Shown here one piece after another: positions 44,204 through 51,947 of a DNA stretch of 64,000 nucleotides. Positions within the stretch are counted from its first letter, which is position 1; every line of letters starts with the position of its first letter. The notes beneath the pieces were generated by a model. That model did not search any database and was not told where the DNA came from. It saw only the letters and a program-made list of their open reading frames with translations. This DNA comes from a virus, in the IMG/VR virus record IMGVR_UViG_3300042387_002461, positions 1-64,000 of that record; one strand, 5' to 3'. The position numbers were made by a program, and so were the translations under genes.

Positions 44204-45118
44204 ATGAACGTACTAAGCAATCAATCATCTGCTAACAAGCAATTCACGAGAGCTTCGGAAGTAGTTATTCCGGATATCTTTAATAGGAGGTTCTTTACAG
44301 GCAAAGAAGAACTTGATAACGTCTTCGGAGGAAGTGGTTTCGTTCCAGGTTTTACATTTACTCTTGCAGCAGCACCTGGAACTGGTAAGACAACTTTTTG
44401 TTTGCAAACGCTTGAGTTGCTGGAGCTTAACGGAAAGAGAACAGCATACATTTCCGGAGAAGAGACTCAAGAGCAACTTGCATTTACTTCAAAACGTATT
44501 AATGTTCAAAGAGTTCCACTTGCTAACTTGACTGACGTAGATGAGATTTGTAATGCAATGAGAGAGAATAAGTTTGATTTTGTCATTCTGGATTCTCTTC
44601 CAGCACTTACTGTCAAGCATAAGATGAGCTCTAGAGAGAAAGAAGAGTATGTTACAACAAAGCTTATTCAGACTGCTAAAGAGAATGAGATTTGTATTGG
44701 AGTGATTTTGCACTTTACTAAAAATGGTACGTATAAAGGCAGTACTTTATATCCGCACAGTTGCGATTGCACGCTAATTATGCAGCGAAATGATGAGGAT
44801 GAATCTCTGAGAGATATTGAATCCACCAAGAATCGCTTCGGAGGGACTGGGTTAATGACTATTGAAATGTCTGCAAGAGGTTTTACTTTTGAGAAAGTTG
44901 ACGAAAGCAGAGTGCAACCAAAAGAGAAAGCAAAGAAAGCTTCAAAGCGCGACGTTGTTCTACAAGCTCTTGAAGAGGGAGAGAAAACCATAGCAGATCT
45001 TGCGAGAGAGACTGGAGTCAATGGTCAGTATCTTGTAGCAATCTTGAGAGATCTATCAAACGAAGGAGTTGTTTCAAAAGAAGGCAAAGGAGCTCAAGCA
45101 GTCTTCAAGAAGCTCTGA
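44204..45118 (+). CDS. RadA/Sms-like RecA-superfamily ATPase (paralogue 2)
   Basis: 304 aa from ATG 44204. Same build as 32657-33577: KQFTRASEVVIPDIFNRRF, TGKEELDNVFGG, Walker A AAPGTGKTT, YISGEETQEQ, FDFVILDSLPAL, KNRFGG, winged-helix end (IADLARETGVNGQYLVAILRDL). Lacks the RadA zinc finger and Lon domain. The two copies may have separate roles or form hetero-oligomers (inference). Confidence 0.85.
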   Translation: MNVLSNQSSANKQFTRASEVVIPDIFNRRFFTGKEELDNVFGGSGFVPGFTFTLAAAPGTGKTTFCLQTLELLELNGKRTAYISGEETQEQLAFTSKRINVQRVPLANLTDVDEICNAMRENKFDFVILDSLPALTVKHKMSSREKEEYVTTKLIQTAKENEICIGVILHFTKNGTYKGSTLYPHSCDCTLIMQRNDEDESLRDIESTKNRFGGTGLMTIEMSARGFTFEKVDESRVQPKEKAKKASKRDVVLQALEEGEKTIADLARETGVNGQYLVAILRDLSNEGVVSKEGKGAQAVFKKL

Positions 45119-45145
45119 GAGAGAAACAAACATTAAATAATCTTC

Positions 45146-45826
45146 ATGAACAAAGACCAGAAACTTTTAGAAGAAGCTTATCAGAGTATTTGCGAATCTT
45201 CTGAACAAGAGTTGCTCACTCACATCAAAAGAGAAACTGCTAAGCTGAAAGATCCTTCTGATCCAATTTCTATGGAACTAGGAACAGACGAGAAAGGAAG
45301 CTTTGTTTATAAATCAAGTATTTATAAACCAGGTGGAGTCTATAAGTCTTATATTGGAAGTTTGTTTAGTCCAGACCTAAAAGAAGTTCCTCGCAGCACT
45401 CCAATTAAAGAAGGAATGATGTGGACAGAGCAAGACATCAATACAAAGATTGTTTACAGAGCAACAATGATTGACGGAAGGTTGATGAAGAAGATGGTCC
45501 CTCCTCAGGAAGCAAGAGAAAAAGGATTGACAAACTTGATATCAAAGTATGCTCTTGAAAAAGAAGCAGAGAGAAAGCATAAAGGCAATATTGATCTTGC
45601 AAGAGGTTGGCGTATTATTAATGCTCCAGTAGATTTCAATGTAAAGTTTTATAGTCCTGAAGAAATTTTTAAAAGTTTAGAAGCATTATATAAAGATGGA
45701 AAGTATAAGAAGGAGTACGAAAAAATTGTTGGAATCTACAAACAAAAGTTAAAGGAGAGAGAAATTGATGCGAAGCTTTCTGATACTTTTAATCAAGATG
45801 ACTTAGAAGCTTTGAAAGACTTTTGA
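45146..45826 (+). CDS. tag A late protein with C-terminal motif
   Basis: 226 aa. Tag A (NKDQKLLEEAYQSICESSE), unknown charged core, end DTFNQDDLEALKDF, a variant of the shared C-terminal motif. L-box ATTAAATAATCTTC before ATG. First gene of the tagged series. Confidence 0.88.
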   Translation: MNKDQKLLEEAYQSICESSEQELLTHIKRETAKLKDPSDPISMELGTDEKGSFVYKSSIYKPGGVYKSYIGSLFSPDLKEVPRSTPIKEGMMWTEQDINTKIVYRATMIDGRLMKKMVPPQEAREKGLTNLISKYALEKEAERKHKGNIDLARGWRIINAPVDFNVKFYSPEEIFKSLEALYKDGKYKKEYEKIVGIYKQKLKEREIDAKLSDTFNQDDLEALKDF

Positions 45827-45838
45827 TAATTACTCTTC

Positions 45839-46447
45839 ATGAACAAAGATCAAAAGCTGTTAGAAGAAGCATACAATAAGATTTGCGAATCAACAAAAGA
45901 TGATACTTTGCTTGCTTCAGAAGAAGAATTAATTCACTTAATAGCAGACTTGCTTATAGAGTCAATCGGAAGAGAAGAGCCTCGTTTGAGCAGAAGCAAC
46001 GGAATCGTACCTCTTGACCAACTTCTGTCTTCTTTCGATTTTTTCAAAGAACATCTGAATGAAAAATTTTTAAAAGCTATCAACTGTCCTCCGGGCTTAC
46101 AAACAGCATGCGGAGATATTTATTTAGAGTACGGTTATGGACCGTTTAGTGCTAATAGTCATTTTCATTTCTTTGGAGCTAACAAACGTTTTACTGACAA
46201 AAGTTTCTTAGAATTAACTCTTCTGGACGGAAGTAAAGTCAAAGCAGACTATAAAGACAAACAAGCTATTCAAACAGTTCTACGGGATTACATTATTAGA
46301 GCAACTGATGAAAGTCTCAATAATAGTGCAAGAGTAAATCCTTACCATAAAAGATTTTTTGAATGGAGAAAGAAAAAGATGCAAGAGCTTCAAAGAGACA
46401 AGCAACTCTCTAAGGATTTTGATATAAGTGCTCTCGAAGGCTTCTAA
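45839..46447 (+). CDS. tag A late protein with C-terminal motif
   Basis: 202 aa. Tag A (NKDQKLLEEAYNKICEST), core with GYGPFSANSHFHFFGANKRF, end SKDFDISALEGF. GATAATTAC L-box in the 12 nt gap after the previous gene. Overlaps the convergent gene 46444-46920 by 4 bp. Confidence 0.88.
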   Translation: MNKDQKLLEEAYNKICESTKDDTLLASEEELIHLIADLLIESIGREEPRLSRSNGIVPLDQLLSSFDFFKEHLNEKFLKAINCPPGLQTACGDIYLEYGYGPFSANSHFHFFGANKRFTDKSFLELTLLDGSKVKADYKDKQAIQTVLRDYIIRATDESLNNSARVNPYHKRFFEWRKKKMQELQRDKQLSKDFDISALEGF

Positions 46448-46920
46448 CAACCAAATGCTTCACAAAGAACTTCTTCGATTGTCTTCTCTTTAACTTCTAC
46501 TTGAGCTTTTTCTGAATAGTAATCTCCATAAGGATCATCCATCAGAACATCTGAAGCAGTTTGTGTCACTTGAACTTTCTTTGAAGCACAAGCTTGCGGA
46601 ACCAATCTCTTAACTTTTTCGAGTATGATGATCAGCAGTTGATGGAAGTGCAGTTGGTTTGTTGAGCCTTTGACAAACTCTAGAACGTCTTCCTTTGAGA
46701 ATTTTCCTTTGAGCTCTGAGAAAGGATTTTCATAACTAGAAAAAACGAGAAGAGGAATATAAGAAACAGCAACTTGAGCAGAGTCTTTGATTACATGAGC
46801 AGCTGATGGATTGTTAATTGTAATTCCGATGGAGGGATCTTCAGAAGCCTTCTTAGCTGCTTTGTAGAGCTTTGCTTGTTTCAGAGAACTATTTTCTAGT
46901 AAGACATCGATAAATTTCAT
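46444..46920 (-). CDS. tag B-like late protein on the opposite strand
   Basis: 158 aa. Starts MKFIDVLLENSSLKQA, a short tag B form. Core with AAHVIKDSAQVAVSYIPLLVFSSY and a Cys near the end. Shares a symmetric AATAATTAATAAA promoter region with the divergent gene at 46942. Function unknown. Confidence 0.8.
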   Translation of the reverse strand: MKFIDVLLENSSLKQAKLYKAAKKASEDPSIGITINNPSAAHVIKDSAQVAVSYIPLLVFSSYENPFSELKGKFSKEDVLEFVKGSTNQLHFHQLLIIILEKVKRLVPQACASKKVQVTQTASDVLMDDPYGDYYSEKAQVEVKEKTIEEVLCEAFGC

Positions 46921-46941
46921 AGAGAGAGAATAATTAATAAA

Positions 46942-47529
46942 GTGTACAAGAATTTAAAAATATTGCTAGAGAATTATGGATCGAAAGAGCCAGCTTATTT
47001 TGGTCCTCTAGATAAGAAAGAAGCCTTTATGAATTGGCTTAAGAGATTAGATTATGAAGTGCATGAAGATGGTTCTGTGAGTGTTAAAGGAGATGTAGAT
47101 TTTAGATATAACGAGCAGGGACAGTTTCGTGTATGTATATCTGACAACATAGAAAAGTATATCGTTTCTAGGCTTCCATTCAACTTTCGAAAGGTTACTG
47201 GTGACTTTATGTGTCCAAAGCAGATTACGACTTTAACGGGATCTCCGAGATACGTTGGCGGAACCTTTACATCTGGTCCTGATAATCAAAACATTTCTTC
47301 TTTAGAGGGAGCTCCGGATTATGTTGGAAAAGACTTTTGGTGCATGAGTGCTAAATTAACAACTCTAGAAGGAGCTCCGGAAGTTATTAAAGGATACTTT
47401 GGAACCAAATGGTTTTCAAAAGAAGATTATAGAGAGTATGCAGAAAAGGCAGCAAGAGAGAAAAGAATTCAAAAGAAACTAGATAAAGAACTAGATCCAG
47501 AGTTTGATGTAGATTTGAAAGACTTTTGA
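46942..47529 (+). CDS. tag B-like LRR-repeat protein with C-terminal motif
   Basis: 195 aa, GTG start. Leader MYKNLKILLENYGS. Then the PAYFGPLDKKEAF and DGSVSVKGDV blocks, repeats of LEGAPxxVGxxFxC type (SLEGAPDYVGKDFWC), and the end KKLDKELDPEFDVDLKDF. Core shared with 47541, 50899 and 51948 but the N-terminal tag differs. Confidence 0.85.
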   Translation: MYKNLKILLENYGSKEPAYFGPLDKKEAFMNWLKRLDYEVHEDGSVSVKGDVDFRYNEQGQFRVCISDNIEKYIVSRLPFNFRKVTGDFMCPKQITTLTGSPRYVGGTFTSGPDNQNISSLEGAPDYVGKDFWCMSAKLTTLEGAPEVIKGYFGTKWFSKEDYREYAEKAAREKRIQKKLDKELDPEFDVDLKDF

Positions 47530-47540
47530 TAATTACTAGA

Positions 47541-48095
47541 ATGAATAAAGACCAAAGATTACTAGAAGAAGCTTATCAGAGTATTTGCGAGTCTTTAAAA
47601 GAGCCTCTTTATTTTGGTCCAAAGAAAGATAAAGAAGGATGGTTATTGTGGCTGAAGGATTATGTACATGAGGTGCATGAAGATGGCTCTGTGAGCATTG
47701 ATGGAGACGTGAATTTTATGGTGAATACTTTATCAGTATTTCCTTTCAAGTTCAAAAAGGTTACTGGAGATTTTTCATGTTTTAATCTAAAGCTTACAAC
47801 TTTGGAAGGAGCTCCAGAAGAAGTAGGAGGAGATTTTTTATGCTCTTATAATATGTTTAAAACTTTAAAAGGAGCTCCAGAAAAAGTTGGAGGATCTTTT
47901 TATTGCTTTCATAATTCTAAAAAGTTAATGATTGCTTCCTTAGAAGGAGCTCCGGCAGAAATTGGAGGAGAATTTGAGAGCAATAGGTTTACTGACGAGG
48001 ATTACAGAAGGTACGCAAGAGAGAAAAAAATTAAAAAGAAGCTAGATAAAGAACTCGATAAAGATCTAAATGTAGACTTGGGAGATTTTTCTTAA
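47541..48095 (+). CDS. tag A LRR-repeat protein with C-terminal motif
   Basis: 184 aa from ATG 47541. Tag A (NKDQRLLEEAYQSICES), EPLYFGPKKDK, DGSVSIDGDVNF, four LEGAPEEVGGDFLC-type repeats, end KKLDKELDKDLNVDLGDF. L-box GATAATTAC precedes the ATG. Confidence 0.88.
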   Translation: MNKDQRLLEEAYQSICESLKEPLYFGPKKDKEGWLLWLKDYVHEVHEDGSVSIDGDVNFMVNTLSVFPFKFKKVTGDFSCFNLKLTTLEGAPEEVGGDFLCSYNMFKTLKGAPEKVGGSFYCFHNSKKLMIASLEGAPAEIGGEFESNRFTDEDYRRYAREKKIKKKLDKELDKDLNVDLGDFS

Positions 48096-48768
48096 AATAT
48101 TTTTGTATCCAAACGAAAAAAGTCAACCGTTTGAGATAAATAAAATAAGAAGACTCGAAAGAGGATTTAAAAAAGTAGTTATCTAGGATACACATAAAGC
48201 CCATGAGGTAGTGATTAATGCCACAGCACTGACGAAACTTTAAAGACTCCGGAATCTTCTAAAGACATAAGAAGAATTTAAAGACTTAAAAATCTTTGGG
48301 CGCTTCTAAAATATAAAAGAATCAGAAACTTCATTATCGCGGCCACAGTTCAAAGAAAGTTTGATGTCTGGGACAATACTACCCGCCAAACACTACAACC
48401 TCGAATTGGGAAGAGAGAAAGATTCTAAGAGGAATAAAGAAGAAGATTATATAAAAATTTATAGAGAGAAAAAGATTGAGCATTAAGATCCCTCAGAATG
48501 CTTTTGAAACTTCGCGTGTCTTTAAAAAAGGATATAAGAAGTTTTGAAATATTTTGCGGGCAATAGAAGCAGAACATAATCTACATAGAGAGAAAGAAGC
48601 TAATAGAAAAGATAGTAACATTCTTCAGAAGACAGAGAGAAACATTATAAAAAGCCCTAGAGAGAATTTTAAATATTTGGAACCTTTGTGTCTTTATAGA
48701 GGGAGAGAGAAGAGATCTACATAGAGAAGAGAGAGGAGACTTTTCCTGAGGGACTGTTAATTACTTGC
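48096..48768 (+). ncRNA. candidate purine-rich late non-coding transcript
   Basis: 670 bp without any frame over 60 codons. A good L-box (GAGATAAATAAAATAAG) lies at 48134-48150 with no start codon after it. The + strand is strongly purine-rich, with repeated AGAGAGAAA/GGGAGAGA units. This fits an untranslated late RNA or a sequence with a DNA-level role. No known RNA family recognised. Confidence 0.35.
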
Positions 48769-48957
48769 ATGGAACTTAATCAAACCAACTTAGAATATGC
48801 AGTGACTACTATTACTTTGAAGAAAGCTTTGGAGTTCTGCAAGAGGTACTTTGGAAGGATTGAATGGAACTTTTTGCAAGAGCTAGGCTTCGGAGATCTG
48901 CAGAGAGAGCAGGTTATGAGCATTTATTCAAAGATTGCAAATCTTGATGGGCGCTGA
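48769..48957 (+). CDS. unknown 62-residue protein
   Basis: MELNQTNLEYAVTTITLKKALEFCKRYFGRIEW, helical. GTTAATTACTTGC (L-box-like) before ATG. Not tagged. Isolated between two long gene-free stretches. Confidence 0.65.
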   Translation: MELNQTNLEYAVTTITLKKALEFCKRYFGRIEWNFLQELGFGDLQREQVMSIYSKIANLDGR

Positions 48958-49530
48958 GAGAGGGAGAGATTCAAGTGTTTCAGGAACTGAAGAAGTTTTG
49001 AAGGGAGAGAGGGAGAGAAGATTTTGAAAAGATTTTGGAAAATTTTTCGAGGGCCTCTGAGGGCCTTATAAGGATTTTTTAAAAAGTTTTGTAAGAAATG
49101 TTTAGAAAAGCTAACTGTTTTTCAAAAGATCTCTAAAAATCTTTCAAAATTCCTCCAAAATCTTCCGAAAATTCTCTAAAAAGTTCTCTTAAAATATACT
49201 TTTCACTATTTTGGACACTCTCTATTTTTAAAAAACCTCTGTATTTTCTAAGTTTCCTTCTTAATTTTCACTGCGGGAAACGCGCTAAAAATACTTCAAA
49301 AATATTCCAAACATTTCCCCGCAGGGAATTAATTTCTTTAGATCTCTTTAGACTCTTGCACAAAGGCTCCATAAAGCTTTTTCTGAATTATTTCTTCTCT
49401 CTCCGGAGTTTCTTTATAGTATTTTTAAGCTTCTCTCCCGTACCAAAAGTGCTATTTTAATGCAATAAAAATACTCTCCAGAAATTACTAATAAAAACTC
49501 TCTTATTCACATTTCTGATTAAATAAGATA
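48958..49530. other. gene-free stretch with strand-composition switch
   Basis: The + strand is purine-rich (GAGAGAGGGAGAGA) up to about 49110 and pyrimidine-rich (TTTCTCTC, CTCCAAAATCTTCC) afterwards. An inverted repeat CTGCGGGAAA/TTTCCCCGCAG with a long loop lies at 49272-49325. No genes. Candidate regulatory or replication-related DNA. Confidence 0.45.
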
Positions 49531-50082
49531 ATGAAGTTTAGCAATTTTGTGCAAGACAAACAAATTTTAAGATATCTCAAAGAAAGTCCGGATGTAGTTA
49601 ATGACAAGTATCACAGAAGAAATTATAACTTTGATTTATTCTTAGGAGATTCAGAAGGAATTATTATTGTTCCAAAGAAAGACTTTGAATTTGATACTCA
49701 TGCAGATATCATTCGTTATTTCTTTGAAACGGGACTAGCAGATAAAAAAACTAAAAAATTAAAAATGTTTCAAGGTTTAAGAAAACTTAAAAATCTTCTA
49801 ACTGCTAATTATTTGAAGATGAAAGTAATCGGCAGTCCTAAATCTATATCTCTAGCTTATATGGGAATTATTCTACCAAAACAAAATGGAAAGCGGGTAG
49901 CAGAAGGAAAAAAACCTTATAAAGATGTGGACGGAACTTATATTTCATTCTGGGATAAAAAAGGAAGCACGGAAGGAATTTCTTGTCAGCTCTTAAAGGA
50001 TTATTGCAAAAAGCATTATTCTGCTCCTTACTTTTTAGAAGTAATGGAAAGCGAATTTACTTCGACTGTATCAAGCTTTTAA
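49531..50082 (+). CDS. late protein, homologue of 1078-1584 with a different N-terminus
   Basis: 183 aa. Starts MKFSNFVQDKQILRYLKESPD (tag B-like). Core NFDLFLGDSEG, AYMGIILPKQ, DVDGTYISFWDKKG matches the tag A protein at 1078-1584. L-box ATTAAATAAG before ATG. Function unknown. Confidence 0.85.
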   Translation: MKFSNFVQDKQILRYLKESPDVVNDKYHRRNYNFDLFLGDSEGIIIVPKKDFEFDTHADIIRYFFETGLADKKTKKLKMFQGLRKLKNLLTANYLKMKVIGSPKSISLAYMGIILPKQNGKRVAEGKKPYKDVDGTYISFWDKKGSTEGISCQLLKDYCKKHYSAPYFLEVMESEFTSTVSSF

Positions 50083-50087
50083 GCTCA

Positions 50088-50219
50088 TCATTTCTGATCT
50101 TCAAAAGCTTTCAGAGTACATACACATAAACAAATCAGTCCAATTGCTAAAAGATATTCTGGAAGTAAACAAAGGCTGAAGAGGGACAAGGCAATTCCAA
50201 AACAATAAGTGACTTTCAT
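50088..50219 (-). CDS. 43-residue two-helix membrane peptide
   Basis: MKVTYCFGIALSLFSLCLLPEYLLAIGLICLCVC (in parts): two hydrophobic helices. E-box in front. An isolated early-type gene inside the late + strand block. Confidence 0.65.
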   Translation of the reverse strand: MKVTYCFGIALSLFSLCLLPEYLLAIGLICLCVCTLKAFEDQK

Positions 50220-50225
50220 AATTTC

Positions 50226-50254
50226 AATTTAAGGGCTTTTAATGGACAAGGCAA
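50226..50254 (-). promoter_or_regulatory. E-box promoter
   Basis: TTGCCTTGTCC, 17 nt spacer, TAAATT, ATG 6 nt later. Confidence 0.85.
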
Positions 50255-50269
50255 GAGATAATTACTATA

Positions 50270-50890
50270 GTGAACAAAGATCAGAGACTACTTGAAGAGG
50301 CTTATCATTTAATTACTGAGCGGTCTCTTTCTCTTCCAATTATCATTATTGATGTTCAGCCTGCTTATGATAAGTTCTGTTCTTCTATTATGGCTGATCT
50401 TGCTTCCTTTCTGAACTCTGCGAAGGGTTCGATTACTTGTTTCTTTAATGGTCCAGATGTTGGTGTAGAAGATTCTATTCAATCTGTTGCTTATTATTAT
50501 TCAGAGCACGGAGTGAATGAAGAAGTTATCGAAAGGATTGACTTTAAGGAAAAATCTTATGCATTCTTCCGGAATTGGATGGATGCTGGAATGGATCGAA
50601 AGCATTTGATTAAAGCAATTCGTTTTATGGTTATGGAAAGAATTGTTGATAGTCGAGATGTCTCTTCTGATCAATGGAAAGAACTGTTTGGAGAAGACTA
50701 TGAAGAGCTCTCTTCTGTTATTGAGTCTGAAGATAACATTAATCTTCCTGATATTTCTTTGAGTGCTTTAAAGTCTCTTGGCGGCTGTTATCTTTGCGGA
50801 GGAGCCAAGGACGAATGTTTATCAGAATTTCGTTTTCTTCTTGAGTCTTTTAATATTCCTTATAAACTTGTTAGTAGTCTAATTTATTAA
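50270..50890 (+). CDS. tag A protein with isochorismatase-like core
   Basis: 206 aa, GTG start. Tag A (NKDQRLLEEAYHLITERS), then LPIIIIDVQPAYDKFC, FFNGPDVGVEDSI, FKEKSYAFFRNWMDAG and GGCYLCGGAKDECLSE. The order Asp near the first strand and Cys near the end fits an isochorismatase-like hydrolase fold found in T4-like phages. No C-terminal motif. Reaction unknown. L-box GATAATTAC before GTG. Confidence 0.8.
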   Translation: MNKDQRLLEEAYHLITERSLSLPIIIIDVQPAYDKFCSSIMADLASFLNSAKGSITCFFNGPDVGVEDSIQSVAYYYSEHGVNEEVIERIDFKEKSYAFFRNWMDAGMDRKHLIKAIRFMVMERIVDSRDVSSDQWKELFGEDYEELSSVIESEDNINLPDISLSALKSLGGCYLCGGAKDECLSEFRFLLESFNIPYKLVSSLIY

Positions 50891-50898
50891 GTATGCTT

Positions 50899-51429
50899 AT
50901 GAACAAAGATCAGGTATTACTTGAAGAAGCATATAAGGCTATTTATGAAAGTGCTTCGGAGCCTTTATATATTGGCAAACCAAACAGAAAGAAATATTTT
51001 TTAGATTGGTTGAGCGTCCGTGATTATGAAGTTCTTGCTGATGGTTCTCTAAAAGTTGAAGGCAACATTTTGTTTAACCATCTTAATCTTACAAAAATTC
51101 CTTTTAAATTTGATCAAGTGAATGGTTATTTCATGTGCACCCACAACAAGCTTTCTTCTCTCGAAGGTTCTCCTCGAATTGTCAATGGATCTTTTTTTTG
51201 CGATGACAACAAGCTTTCTTCTCTGCAAGGAGCTCCAAAAATCGTCGAAGGAAATTTTGTTTGCACAAGCAATCCTCTTCAATCATTAGAAGGAGCTCCG
51301 GAGATTATTAAAGGAGAGTTTCGAAGTGATCAGTTCTCTGATAAGGATTATAGAGACTTTATCAAGCACGAAAAGTATGTTAAGGGAAAGCTCGAGAAGG
51401 ACTTTGATATCGATCTGCAGGATTTTTGA
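50899..51429 (+). CDS. tag A LRR-repeat protein with C-terminal motif
   Basis: 176 aa, start set at the second ATG to align the tag (NKDQVLLEEAYKAIYES). EPLYIGKPNRKK, DGSLKVEGNI, repeats LSSLEGSPRIVNGSFFC and LQSLEGAPEIIKGEF, end LEKDFDIDLQDF. TTAAGTATGC just before. Confidence 0.88.
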   Translation: MNKDQVLLEEAYKAIYESASEPLYIGKPNRKKYFLDWLSVRDYEVLADGSLKVEGNILFNHLNLTKIPFKFDQVNGYFMCTHNKLSSLEGSPRIVNGSFFCDDNKLSSLQGAPKIVEGNFVCTSNPLQSLEGAPEIIKGEFRSDQFSDKDYRDFIKHEKYVKGKLEKDFDIDLQDF

Positions 51430-51430
51430 T

Positions 51431-51946
51431 ATGAATAAGGATCAGAAATTACTTGAAGAAGCTTATGAATCAATCTATAATGATTCTCTAACTTCTTTTG
51501 AAGAATCTCTCGTTAAGAAAGCTGCTCAGGATATAACTGCTCTTTATTTTCGCACCAAGCGAGATGTTAAGAAGATGCTTGTTCTTTTCAAAGACTTGCT
51601 TGATTTGAAAGAAGCAACTGAAATTCTCAATTCTTCTGATGACATTAAAGATTTTCTTTATAAGAAATTTCAGAACTCTCTTTGGGACATAGCTTTCAAT
51701 AAAGGCACATTTGCATACCGAGCATCATCAAGAACCGGAACGCTCACAGGCACAGAAGACAATCTTGAAGAATTTCTTTATAAAGTCTTTTCTGATGCCA
51801 TTCTTGGATTTTTTGCTGTTATGAAAAAAGTTGATAGCGGAATTCATCCAAAAATTCTTGATTATATTAAAAATACACGAGAAATGCAGAAAAAAGTTGA
51901 TAAGGAACTGGATAAAGACTTTGACATCGATTTGGAGGATTTTTAA
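51431..51946 (+). CDS. tag A helical protein with C-terminal motif
   Basis: 171 aa from ATG 51431, 1 nt after the previous stop. Tag A (NKDQKLLEEAYESIYND), helical core (RDVKKMLVLFKDLLDLKEATEIL), end KKVDKELDKDFDIDLEDF. The core is unrelated to its LRR neighbours. Confidence 0.88.
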   Translation: MNKDQKLLEEAYESIYNDSLTSFEESLVKKAAQDITALYFRTKRDVKKMLVLFKDLLDLKEATEILNSSDDIKDFLYKKFQNSLWDIAFNKGTFAYRASSRTGTLTGTEDNLEEFLYKVFSDAILGFFAVMKKVDSGIHPKILDYIKNTREMQKKVDKELDKDFDIDLEDF

Positions 51947-51947
51947 T

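Noticed and set aside
48180-48240. Hammerhead ribozyme suggested by CTGACGAAAC
   Set aside because: The CUGAnGA core and flanking stems are missing.
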